Part shown: in pieces, positions 24,879 to 32,165 of the stretch | Layout: each line of letters starts with the position of its first letter | Numbering within the stretch: position 1 is the first letter of the stretch | Source: an uncultured Bacteroidales bacterium | Lineage (GTDB): Bacteria; Bacteroidota; Bacteroidia; Bacteroidales; P3 | DNA length: 34,119 nucleotides | NCBI GenBank assembly: GCA_900319865.1 | Contig: ONQD01000043.1 | Coordinates: forward strand, 1 to 34,119 | Reading direction: 5' to 3' | Notes under the pieces: generated by a model | Seen by the model: only the letters and a program-made list of their open reading frames with translations | The model's database searches: none | What the model was told of the DNA's origin: nothing | Program-made: the position numbers and the translations under genes

Positions 24879-25517
24879 ATGAACAACAACGACGCAATCA
24901 ACACGCTTAGAGAGATTAAGGACATCATGCAGAAGTCCTCACGCTTTCAAACAATCAGTGGATTTTCGATTATCATCATCGGAATATACGCCTCGATTGT
25001 ATCGGTAGGGGCATGGCTGCTGATGGGAAACCACGAGGCCTACAGCTGGATGCCTGAGTGGAGTGCCGACTACGCTGTCAACACTCCGGGACGCACATGG
25101 GTGGCCATAGTGTGCGCGGCGTTGCTGGTGGCGGTATCGTTCGGCACGGTGTTCCTGATGTCGTATTTCAAGACCAAGCGGGTGAACCAGCGATTCGCCT
25201 TCGACCATACTGTGCGCCGTTGCCTGTTCCACTTCTTTGTGCCCGCTGTGACTGGCGGACTGGTGTGCCTGGCGCTGCTGATGCAGGGTCACTACGGACT
25301 TACGTCGACCTTCATGCTGGTTTTTTACGGACTGGCACTGATAAACTGCGCCCACTATACCACATCGGACATTGCCATACTCGGATACGGGGAGCTGATA
25401 CTTGGCATTATAGACTGCTTTGTCGTGAGCCAGGGGATGCTGTTCTGGTTCCTGGGATTTGGATTGTGGCACATTATCTTCGGAATCTGCTTCACCCTTA
25501 AAAACCGCAAACAATGA
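24879..25517 (+). CDS. Six-helix inner-membrane protein paired with winged-helix regulator
   Basis: A 212-residue protein. A short helical hydrophilic N-terminus (INTLREIKDIMQKSSRF) is followed by about six membrane helices at roughly 28-49, 72-95, 112-135, 139-159, 163-183 and 186-206. No functional motif is visible. It seems to be a paralogue of the protein at 8016-8663, with the same length, same topology, same N-terminal spacing and same regulator partner. The stop codon overlaps the start of the regulator gene by 4 nt (ATGA), showing translational coupling. Its leader is very short, about 20 nt, with no Shine-Dalgarno site. It may sense or buffer an envelope signal for the regulator, but that is a guess from context. 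Confidence 0.8.
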   Translation: MNNNDAINTLREIKDIMQKSSRFQTISGFSIIIIGIYASIVSVGAWLLMGNHEAYSWMPEWSADYAVNTPGRTWVAIVCAALLVAVSFGTVFLMSYFKTKRVNQRFAFDHTVRRCLFHFFVPAVTGGLVCLALLMQGHYGLTSTFMLVFYGLALINCAHYTTSDIAILGYGELILGIIDCFVVSQGMLFWFLGFGLWHIIFGICFTLKNRKQ

Positions 25518-25840
25518 CACCCACTCCCACCCCAGACCCCCTGCAACTGCTCAACGGACTGAACAAAGCCTTCGAGAGCAAAGCCCGACTGGCCATCATG
25601 TCGGTGCTGATGGTGAACGAGTCGGTGGATTTCCAGACCCTCAAACAGCTGCTTCAGCTCACCGACGGCAACCTGGCCAGCCACACACGCGCCCTTGAGG
25701 AGGTTGGCTACATACAGTGCGAAAAACGTTTCATAGGGCGAAAACCCAACACCAGTTTCTCGGTCACCAAGGCTGGTAGCGAGGCCTTCAAGGCACACCT
25801 CAATGCGCTCGAAAACTTCCTGAAAAAGAACAACAATTGA
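25514..25840 (+). CDS. Winged-helix transcriptional regulator (HTH_34 type), likely regulator of creD operon
   Basis: A 108-residue single-domain DNA-binding protein. It contains LLNGLNKAFESKARLAIMSVL, then VDFQTLKQLLQLTDGNLASH (recognition-helix region about residues 35-56) and a wing ending in FSVTKAGSEAFKAHL. This is the same PF13601-like family as the 96-residue protein at 7722-8012, with an N-terminal extension. Its start overlaps the upstream membrane-protein stop by 4 nt, and the creD promoter begins inside its stop codon. Near-identical dyads at the promoters on both sides make autoregulation plus control of creD the simplest reading. In Bacteroidetes such regulators are commonly found next to creD, which supports this. 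Confidence 0.9.
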   Translation: MTPTPTPDPLQLLNGLNKAFESKARLAIMSVLMVNESVDFQTLKQLLQLTDGNLASHTRALEEVGYIQCEKRFIGRKPNTSFSVTKAGSEAFKAHLNALENFLKKNNN

Positions 25841-25875
25841 ATTTTTTTTGGACTTACAACTTTGCATTGCAAAGT
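25837..25875 (+). promoter_or_regulatory. creD promoter with palindromic operator
   Basis: TTG at 25837-25839 (overlapping the regulator's TGA stop), a 17-bp spacer and CAACTTTG (25857-25864) form the promoter; the -7 box differs from consensus in its first base. ACTTTGCA-T-TGCAAAGT (25859-25875) is a perfect palindrome. It matches the ACTTTG-N5-CAAAGT dyad upstream of the membrane-protein gene. Confidence 0.72.
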
Positions 25876-25934
25876 CCTTTTAGAAGCAGTAAACAGAAAC
25901 AACAGAAAACAATAAACACAAAAAACATAAACAA

Positions 25935-27236
25935 ATGGAAAATCAGAATTCATTCAAACCCATGCCAGGGTTCAGTTCGAAGAACAATTACAAATTGGGA
26001 CTAAAACTCCTCATCATCGTAACCATCAGCCTCCTGCTGCTCATACCGCAGACCATCATCATGAGCATGGTGGAGGAGCGGAGGTCGACCGAAATCAGTG
26101 CGAACGAAGAGGTGACCCAGAAATGGGGCAACGGGCAAGAGCTAACGGGACCGGTGCTGTTTATACCGGCCGACACAAGCACACATAATGCCTATGTGCT
26201 GCCCGAGACGCTAGACATAGAAGGCGACATCAAGACACGTACCCTGAAACGGGGCATATTCGATTTCACGGTATATGATGCATCGGTAGTATTCAGCGGA
26301 CAGTTCACCCTGCCGTCGGAGCTGAAGCCGGAGCAGCTGAAGCACCTGCGTACCGACCGTGCCAAGTTGCTTTTTGCCATAAGCGACTTCAAAGGCTTTG
26401 CCGACAACCCAACGCTTACCTACAACGGGCAGAAGGTAGAGCTATCGGCCGAGGCACTGCATTTGGGCCACGACAACGCCCTCTCATGCAATGTGGACAT
26501 ACAGCCCATAATGGAAGGCGGGAAAGTGGCATTCAGGCTCACAGTGCCCATCAAGGGGTCGGACTACCTGTACTTCCTGCCGATGGGGCGCACCACGTCG
26601 CTGCACCTCAGCTCGGACTGCACTACACCCAGTTTCACAGGACGCTACCTGCCGTCGCAGCGTGAAGTGACAAAAGAGGGTTTCACAGCCGACTGGAAGG
26701 TGCTGGCACTGAACCGCGACTTTGCCCAAGTGCTGAGCAGCAACAGCGAGTTGAAGGATGCACAATCGTTTGGGGTGGACCTCAAGGTGCCGGTGATGCA
26801 GTATCAGCAGACCACCCGCAGCATAAAATACGCCTACCTGATCATACTGCTCACCTTTGCGGTGGTATTCTTTGTAGAGATACGCCGTCAGACGCCCGTA
26901 CACCCGGTGCAGTACGCCCTGGTGGGCATCGCGCTGATGCTGTTCTACACCCTGCTGCTGTCGTTCTCCGAACATCTCACCTTCCTGCTTTCGTACCTCA
27001 TAGCCTCGGCGATGACCATCACGCTAATCACCGTATTTATGCGGGCACTGCTGCACAACAACCGCGCGGCACTCATAATTGGAGGGCTGTTGCTGATGCT
27101 CTACACCTTTATTTACATCATAATGCAACTGGAGAGCTATGCTCTGCTGGTGGGCAGTTTGGGCATCTTCGTAATCCTGGCGGTGGCCATGTATGCGTCG
27201 CACAAGATAAACTGGTATCAAAAAGGCAATGAGTAA
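25935..27236 (+). CDS. creD: CreD family inner-membrane protein
   Basis: A 433-residue member of the CreD (cell envelope integrity inner-membrane) family. An N-terminal membrane helix at about 22-42 (LGLKLLIIVTISLLLLIPQT) leads into the family motif MVEERRSTEISANEEVTQKW and GPVLFIPAD. A large periplasmic domain follows (~60-290), then five or six membrane helices (~300-425), for example YAYLIILLTFAVVFFVEIRR and YALVGIALMLFYTLLLSFSE. In E. coli and Stenotrophomonas CreD is induced by beta-lactams or envelope stress and protects the envelope; its molecular activity is unknown. Here it is preceded by its own promoter and operator rather than a CreBC two-component system. The DUF4153 gene follows after 56 bp, probably in the same transcript. 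Confidence 0.93.
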   Translation: MENQNSFKPMPGFSSKNNYKLGLKLLIIVTISLLLLIPQTIIMSMVEERRSTEISANEEVTQKWGNGQELTGPVLFIPADTSTHNAYVLPETLDIEGDIKTRTLKRGIFDFTVYDASVVFSGQFTLPSELKPEQLKHLRTDRAKLLFAISDFKGFADNPTLTYNGQKVELSAEALHLGHDNALSCNVDIQPIMEGGKVAFRLTVPIKGSDYLYFLPMGRTTSLHLSSDCTTPSFTGRYLPSQREVTKEGFTADWKVLALNRDFAQVLSSNSELKDAQSFGVDLKVPVMQYQQTTRSIKYAYLIILLTFAVVFFVEIRRQTPVHPVQYALVGIALMLFYTLLLSFSEHLTFLLSYLIASAMTITLITVFMRALLHNNRAALIIGGLLLMLYTFIYIIMQLESYALLVGSLGIFVILAVAMYASHKINWYQKGNE

Positions 27237-27292
27237 CGGATTGCCATCCAGCATAAACAAGACAAAAACGGAAGTTTCACCCAACAATAAAC

Positions 27293-28993
27293 ATGAGTAT
27301 GAAAAAGCCTAAGTTCCTGACACGGATTGCCGACCTGATGCGGACGGCGCTCACCATACACCCCGTAGAGTTGCTAGTGCTGATACATGCTACCGCCGCG
27401 GCCATAGGCAGCGAGTTCGATTGCTCGGGGGGATGGATTCACGCGGCAGTCTATGCCCCCATTGCCACGGTGGCGGCGCTGTGCCTTGCCTACCACCGAG
27501 GCCGACGGAGGTGGGTGACGGCAGCCTACTGGGCAGTGCTGCCCCTGTATCTGCTTGCCTGCCTGCTTCCAGAAGAATGGAATGTAAAGCCGGAGGTATA
27601 CGTAATACTCCCAGCCATATACCTGCTGGCACAGGGAGGGCGCTCCGACCTGCGGTACACACAACGGTTCTACAGCTTGTTGCGGTCGTTGCTGCTATCG
27701 GTGGGCATCAGCCTGCTGTTCCTTACACTTATGTGGATTATCATCTATTCCACCCAAGAACTCTTTAACATCAAAGGGCTTTGGGGAGACTGGGCACTGG
27801 ATATCTCACTATATGTATCTTTCATACTTGTGGCACCGTTGACCTTTATAGGGTTTGAAGCGCAGAGGGATGAGGAGGAAGTGAACAAGGTGACACAAAC
27901 AGTGGTGAACTACATACTTACCCCGGCGATGATAATATACCACGTCATACTATGCATTTATGGCCTCACGATACTCATAAACTGGGAGCTGCCTCAGAAC
28001 TCGGTGGCGAGCATGGTGCTGTCGCTGGTGACCGCAGGTGTGGCTATAGACATAGTGAGACCCCTGCTGCCCAAGCAGCCGCTAGGATGGTACTTCAGGT
28101 GGTTCGGGATGTTGGCGTTACCGCTGGTGGTGCTTTTCTGGGTGGCCGTGGGATACAGAGTGGGGCAATACGGCATGACCCCCTCGCGGTGCTACCTGGT
28201 GCTGGCGGGATTGATGGCGACGCTCTATTGCATACTGCGGCCCTGGTTGCGGAGCAGGCCCTGGTATTGGGGCACCATTATGGCAGTGGCGGGGGTGCTG
28301 ATACTGGCCTACGGCGGTCCACTTTCGGCCCGAAACATATCCGTATGCCATCAGCTGCACCTTGTGCGCACCAACGCATCGGAGGCACAGATACTCAGAC
28401 CTTCGGGCAAAATAGACATGGAGGCGTTCCGTCCCGATGCCGCCGACTCGCAATACAGAGTGCAACACCGCAACGCCTATCAAGCCATGAAGTATATTGA
28501 AAACGACCTCAAGGATACGGTCATTCTGCCCACACGGCTCGGCATCAACTCGGCGGACTATCTGGATCACCTCTCAGACTCCACGGCACAATATGCCTCC
28601 GCCTACAATCCAGACAATGGCTGGTATCCAGACGAGACTTTTGATAACGACATGAGCTATTCCATATACAACGACATGGAACACAAAGACATATCCATCG
28701 AAGGCTTCGAGCAGATGATAGTGGACCAGCATTGCAGACTGGACAAGGGGATACCCTACCCCGGAGGGGAAGTGCCGGCCGACACATTCCTGACCACCCA
28801 ATTGGGCAAAATAGGATATACCCTTCAAAGCAATCTGGACCAGGACAAACTAGAGAAGAACAAAGCATTGCTGCTTGAATACACCTCAGCGGACGGCGCA
28901 GTACGCATTGTGTTGGACGAGCTAGTTATCAAAAAGAAGAATGGAATGAACCTCATTACCCACGCCCATGTGTGCTATGCCCTTTCACGCTGA
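27293..28993 (+). CDS. DUF4153 domain-containing membrane protein
   Basis: A 566-residue protein. The first ~345 residues hold about ten membrane helices (for example LLRSLLLSVGISLLFLTLMW and YWGTIMAVAGVLILAYGGPL), matching the DUF4153 family. Residues ~355-566 form a soluble domain, likely periplasmic, starting LSARNISVCHQLHLVRTNAS, with mixed alpha/beta content and no catalytic motif I recognise. DUF4153 proteins are seen next to creD and envelope-stress regulators in Bacteroidetes. A start two codons later (MKKPKFLT) is equally likely. It lies 56 bp after creD, so it is likely co-regulated from 25837-25875. A GC-rich hairpin follows at 29040. Confidence 0.85.
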   Translation: MSMKKPKFLTRIADLMRTALTIHPVELLVLIHATAAAIGSEFDCSGGWIHAAVYAPIATVAALCLAYHRGRRRWVTAAYWAVLPLYLLACLLPEEWNVKPEVYVILPAIYLLAQGGRSDLRYTQRFYSLLRSLLLSVGISLLFLTLMWIIIYSTQELFNIKGLWGDWALDISLYVSFILVAPLTFIGFEAQRDEEEVNKVTQTVVNYILTPAMIIYHVILCIYGLTILINWELPQNSVASMVLSLVTAGVAIDIVRPLLPKQPLGWYFRWFGMLALPLVVLFWVAVGYRVGQYGMTPSRCYLVLAGLMATLYCILRPWLRSRPWYWGTIMAVAGVLILAYGGPLSARNISVCHQLHLVRTNASEAQILRPSGKIDMEAFRPDAADSQYRVQHRNAYQAMKYIENDLKDTVILPTRLGINSADYLDHLSDSTAQYASAYNPDNGWYPDETFDNDMSYSIYNDMEHKDISIEGFEQMIVDQHCRLDKGIPYPGGEVPADTFLTTQLGKIGYTLQSNLDQDKLEKNKALLLEYTSADGAVRIVLDELVIKKKNGMNLITHAHVCYALSR

Positions 28994-29386
28994 TCCACAC
29001 GGAACAGGCAAACATCCAAGTCACGAAGAAAGGCCGTCGCCCCCTGCTGCGGTGCAGCGCAGCAGGGGGAGGGCAGGCCGGGAAGATGAAGCGGGGAGAA
29101 GGGTGCGGCAGGGAGGGACAGAGGGAGCCTGACTGGGCGGGCGTGGACAAGCGACGGGAACGGCACGAAAAACCAACAAAAACACTATTCCACACCTACT
29201 GACGGGCAATGCGACTCGACCCTAAAAATATATAAAAAAACAATGATAACCAAGACTTTGCAGCAATAGAAGAAAAAACAATCATTTTTGACTCCCATTT
29301 TGGAGTAAAAAGAGTATGATTTTTAGCCTTTAGAGATGGGGAATGCAAAAATATCATATTGATAACCAGCCAAAAGTAAAAAAAAT
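28994..29386. other. Intergenic region before the tRNA gene
   Basis: A ~390-bp stretch holding no gene. The left half is GC-rich and purine-biased with a perfect 12-bp hairpin (29040-29069). From 29215 on it turns AT-rich, with a weak imperfect hairpin near 29287-29314 (ACTCC/GGAGT). Confidence 0.45.
29040..29069 (+). terminator. Perfect 12-bp GC-rich stem-loop after the creD-DUF4153 operon
   Basis: CCCCCTGCTGCG (29040-29051) pairs perfectly with CGCAGCAGGGGG (29058-29069) around a 6-nt loop, 47 bp past the DUF4153 stop codon. It is very stable. No T-run follows, so it may work as a barrier to 3' decay rather than a classical terminator. Confidence 0.55.
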
Positions 29387-29417
29387 TTGGTGGGTTCAAA
29401 AAAAGGTTGTATCTTTG
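29387..29417 (+). promoter_or_regulatory. tRNA promoter
   Basis: TTG (29387-29389), a 20-bp spacer and TATCTTTG (29410-29417) match the Bacteroidetes consensus. The predicted start is about 15-20 bp ahead of the tRNA. Confidence 0.75.
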
Positions 29418-29440
29418 CAGCCGAATTAAACGAAAACGAT

Positions 29441-29514
29441 GGGGTATTAGCTCAGGTGGCTAGAGCGTTTGACTGGCAGTCAAAAGGTCATCGGTTCGAC
29501 TCCGATATACTCCA
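29441..29514 (+). tRNA. tRNA-Ala (anticodon GGC)
   Basis: A cloverleaf can be drawn by hand. The acceptor stem GGGGTAT pairs with ATACTCC and includes G3-U70, the identity element for alanine. The D arm is in AGCTCAGGTGGCTAGAGC. The anticodon stem TTTGA/TCAAA encloses loop CTGGCAG with anticodon GGC, and the T arm is TCGGTTCGACTCCGA. The discriminator base is A. The CCA end is not encoded (CAA follows). A perfect Rho-independent terminator follows within two bases, so the transcript carries this tRNA alone. Confidence 0.95.
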
Positions 29515-29515
29515 C

Positions 29516-29544
29516 AAAAGAGGTTCTGACGAACCTCTTTTTTT
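29516..29544 (+). terminator. Rho-independent terminator of the tRNA
   Basis: AAAAGAGGTTC (29516-29526), loop TGAC, then GAACCTCTTTT (29531-29541), continuing the T-run to 29544. A textbook intrinsic terminator. Confidence 0.9.
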
Positions 29545-29666
29545 ATTCCATCATACAAGTAGATTCAGTGTTTACAGTGAAAATCTTGTTTATCCCAAAT
29601 CGGTCATTAGATATGATTCAAATAGACTATTACACAATAGGTGGGTTCTATAAATTCTGAATATAT

Positions 29667-29851
29667 GTCGCGTCCCTTTGGGACGCAGTTCTCATATACC
29701 TGAATGTCACGGCACTGCGCCTTCGGCTTGTACCGTGTTTCTTCGAGACGTTGCTACATCTCGGCATAGCCCGAACAAGTTCGGCTCTGCTCTCGACCTC
29801 CGCAACGTTATTAATAGTCTCACCTCTCGGAGGTGATTAATAGAAGTCCCC
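29667..29851 (+). repeat. REP-like hairpin element, copy C
   Basis: Same module order as copy A: GCGTCCC-TTT-GGGACGC (29670-29686); CACGG...CCGTG enclosing a segment almost identical to copy A (29708-29737); CACCTC-TCG-GAGGTG (29821-29835); end box AGAAGTCCCC (29842-29851). Between the second and third hairpins there is an extra ~75 bp with its own arms (GACGTTGC/GCAACGTT and CGAACAAGTTCG), absent from copy A. Confidence 0.75.
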
Positions 29852-29938
29852 TTAAGAAATACCAACCTAATTTAATTGCGACTCAATAGACAAAATATCA
29901 AATGATTACCCCCCATCAAAAATATGATAAATAATTTA

Positions 29939-29968
29939 TTGTCAAATGAAAAAATAGTCGTATCTTTG
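29939..29968 (+). promoter_or_regulatory. Promoter of the 183-residue secreted protein
   Basis: TTG (29939-29941), a 19-bp spacer and TATCTTTG (29961-29968). The predicted leader is about 95 nt. Confidence 0.7.
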
Positions 29969-30069
29969 CACTCGTAAACCAATTGTTAAACAACGGTTGT
30001 CTGGCAGATTAATGGGTTCTGTCTGTTTGGATGACCAAAAAGTGAATAAATAGAACCCACCATAATGTA

Positions 30070-30621
30070 ATGAAAAAGGAATTACTGCTAATATTAATCT
30101 TATTCATTTCAATGGGATACTCTGTTAATGCTCAGAGGTCACTGACAAATGAATACCCTTATACCGAAGTACTTAATTGCTTAAGCAATCCAGATACAAT
30201 CTTTGTTTGCCGTATTCATAACACAGCAAAAACACAATATGACATTCACGAATTGGCTTTGTTTGTATACAAGCAAAATGGAAATTGGTTCGCTTCAACA
30301 TTAGAAAAATACGATTCATCCAGAAAGACCCATTGGATTCTATATGATCCGATAAAAGTGTGGGGGATATCGTTTGAGATGTTTGCTGACGCAAACAACG
30401 AGGCGCGGGATTATCTGTCTACATTCGATTGGTCGTCATATTATTATTGTGTTTATTTCAAAATTGCAAACTTGATTGTTGAAAAAGAAGTCCCGGGTGA
30501 AATAAATGAAATTCAGCAGAATATGCCAAAGGTCTCTAGAATCTTCATTAATACATTTTTCGAATCTCATGCACTTTTAAGGGAAAAGAGAGTAAAGGCA
30601 AGATTTGTTTTGAGGCACTAG
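30070..30621 (+). CDS. Small secreted protein of unknown function
   Basis: 183 residues with a clear signal peptide (MKKELLLILILFISMGYSVNAQ, cleavage after ~20-21). The mature part, beginning RSLTNEYPYTEVLNCLSNPD, is rich in aromatic residues (KIANLIVEKE, STFDWSSYYYCVYF) and shows no family I recognise; it could be a periplasmic or surface protein. The codons are AT-rich compared with the genes before 29 kb, the first sign of the accessory segment that runs to the window end. It has its own promoter at 29939-29968 and stands alone. Confidence 0.75.
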   Translation: MKKELLLILILFISMGYSVNAQRSLTNEYPYTEVLNCLSNPDTIFVCRIHNTAKTQYDIHELALFVYKQNGNWFASTLEKYDSSRKTHWILYDPIKVWGISFEMFADANNEARDYLSTFDWSSYYYCVYFKIANLIVEKEVPGEINEIQQNMPKVSRIFINTFFESHALLREKRVKARFVLRH

Positions 30622-30664
30622 CACTCGTCACGACTGATGTTCATTATCCCCTAGTTATTCTCGT

Positions 30665-30713
30665 TGGGCTGGACTGCAAATCCGGCTTAACTGATTATCC
30701 AGATTTGTAATCT
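30665..30713. repeat. Dispersed hairpin repeat, left copy
   Basis: TGGGCTGGACTGCAAATCC (30665-30683) matches, with two differences, the complement of GGATTTGCAATCCAGACCCA at 33654-33673. A small hairpin, AGATT-TGT-AATCT (30701-30713), follows. It lies just ahead of the AlbA_2/HATPase gene. Confidence 0.5.
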
Positions 30714-30773
30714 ATAAGCTATGGGCTTTTTGTTGGTGCCGCAATAAATTGTGGCGATAGTCGTTATTGAAGT

Positions 30774-32162
30774 ATGGAATCTCAAAATGTAGAATACAAG
30801 CTGTTCTGGAAGGACGACTACCTGAAATGGATATGCGGATTTGCCAACGCCCAAGGGGGCACCATCTATATCGGCATCGATGACAACGGAAATGTTGTCG
30901 GCATAAAAGATGCCAAGAAACTTCTCGAAGACATTCCCAATAAGGTGGTCAACTATATGGGCATCGTGGCCGATGTGTACCTGCACCACAAGGATGACCT
31001 CGATTATATCAGCATAGGCATTGAGCCCAGCAATGTTCCTATCAGTTTTAGAGGTAAATATTATTGTCGTAGTGGCAGCACAATGCAGGAATTGAATGGC
31101 TCGGCTTTGCAACAATTTGTTTTGAAGAGGATGGGGCGTTCTTGGGACGATATACCTAACGAGCATGCTACAATTAAAGATTTGGACCGCAAAGCCATAA
31201 AGTATTTTCTCGACAACGGCATTGCTGCAGATCGCATTGACAAAAGTGAGTCTAACTCATCGACGCAGAGAGTACTGGAGAATCTTGGCTTAATAACAGA
31301 GGATGGCAAACTGAAAAATGCCGCCCTTTTGCTGTTTGCCAAGAATCCTCGTCGGTACTTTACCTGTGTGGAATTCAAGATCGGACGTTTCAGACGTAAT
31401 GTGGCTGACCTCATCATTCAAGATGTGATTGAAGGAAACATAATCCAGATGACCGACCGTGTAGTGCAAGTGTTGAAAGCCAAATACCTGACATCTCCCA
31501 TACACTATGAAGGCATGAAACGTCGTGAGCCTTTGGAGGTTCCGGAGGAGGCACTGCGTGAAATATTGTACAATGCCATAGCGCATAAAGATTATACCGG
31601 CGCACCAATCCAAATGCGTGTATGGGATGACTATGTTGAGATATGGAATGAGGGGGGATTGCCAATTGGATATACTCCAGATACCCTGTTGAAGAAACAT
31701 TCATCTCGTCCAAGGAACAGAAACATTGCAAACGCTTTCTTCAAGGCTGGTTTCATTGAGAGCTGGGGGCGAGGATACGAGAAAATCTTTGAAGGCTTTA
31801 AGGCAGCTGGACTCCCGATGCCCACCATTGAGGAGGCCGACGGAGGAATTCGCGTCAGTTTCCAAAGAAACAATCAAGGCAATCCACAAACAATATCCCA
31901 GACTGACGCCACAGAGACGCCACAGAAAACGTCACAGAAAACGCCACAGAAAACGCCACAGAAAACGCCACAGAAAACATCACAGAAAATACTGGAACTA
32001 ATTGAAGGAAATCCTCAAATTACAACTCACGAAATGGCTGCTATCATTGGAATAGACAGGCGCAATATCCACAGAAACATCAAGAAGCTCCGAGAACAAG
32101 GTGTCCTTTGCCGTGTAGGGCCTGACAAAGGTGGCCATTGGGAGATAATAAAAGAGGTCTGA
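30774..32162 (+). CDS. AlbA_2 / HATPase_c_4 ATP-binding regulator with C-terminal winged helix
   Basis: A 462-residue protein of the COG2865 type. Residues ~8-115 form an AlbA_2 (Schlafen-like) domain (WICGFANAQGGTIYIGIDDN, YYCRSGSTMQEL). Residues ~265-370 match HATPase_c_4 (ALREILYNAIAHKDYTGAPI, then VEIWNEGGLPIGY and ESWGRGYEKI). A linker of tandem T-P-Q-K repeats (~380-405, encoded by the 12-bp repeats at 31917-31988) leads to a winged helix (~410-462, ITTHEMAAIIGIDRRNIHRN, ending GPDKGGHWEIIKEV). Such proteins are usually called transcriptional regulators or ATP-dependent DNA-binding proteins; their true role is poorly known, and some sit in defence regions. An Rhs remnant starts 3 nt after the stop. 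The C-terminus of a second, decayed copy lies at 33464-33562. Confidence 0.9.
   Translation: MESQNVEYKLFWKDDYLKWICGFANAQGGTIYIGIDDNGNVVGIKDAKKLLEDIPNKVVNYMGIVADVYLHHKDDLDYISIGIEPSNVPISFRGKYYCRSGSTMQELNGSALQQFVLKRMGRSWDDIPNEHATIKDLDRKAIKYFLDNGIAADRIDKSESNSSTQRVLENLGLITEDGKLKNAALLLFAKNPRRYFTCVEFKIGRFRRNVADLIIQDVIEGNIIQMTDRVVQVLKAKYLTSPIHYEGMKRREPLEVPEEALREILYNAIAHKDYTGAPIQMRVWDDYVEIWNEGGLPIGYTPDTLLKKHSSRPRNRNIANAFFKAGFIESWGRGYEKIFEGFKAAGLPMPTIEEADGGIRVSFQRNNQGNPQTISQTDATETPQKTSQKTPQKTPQKTPQKTSQKILELIEGNPQITTHEMAAIIGIDRRNIHRNIKKLREQGVLCRVGPDKGGHWEIIKEV
31917..31988 (+). repeat. 12-bp coding tandem repeat (T-P-Q-K linker)
   Basis: Six tandem copies of ACGCCACAGAAA, with C-to-T changes in copies 2 and 6 and a G-to-A change in copy 6. 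Each encodes Thr-Pro-Gln-Lys or Thr-Ser-Gln-Lys. Unit loss or gain would keep the frame and only change linker length between the ATPase and winged-helix domains. Confidence 0.9.
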
Positions 32163-32165
32163 AAA

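Larger units (their letters stand above)
29545..30069. other. Repeat-rich intergenic region
   Basis: A 525-bp region without genes. It holds a solitary MITE end (29592-29610, same 19 bases as the left end of the element at 3570), one arm of a 12-bp inverted repeat (29640-29651), REP-like copy C (29667-29851), the promoter of the next gene (29939-29968) and the other 12-bp arm (30050-30061). A smaller inverted repeat, TGGGTTCT/AGAACCCA, lies at 30013-30059 in the leader of the next gene. Confidence 0.6.

Noticed and set aside
29387-29653. 88-codon frame across the tRNA
   Set aside because: Runs through a clear tRNA and its terminator, so it is not a gene.
31917-31988. Tandem repeats as a CRISPR array
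   Set aside because: Units are 12 bp with no spacers and lie in frame inside a coding sequence.
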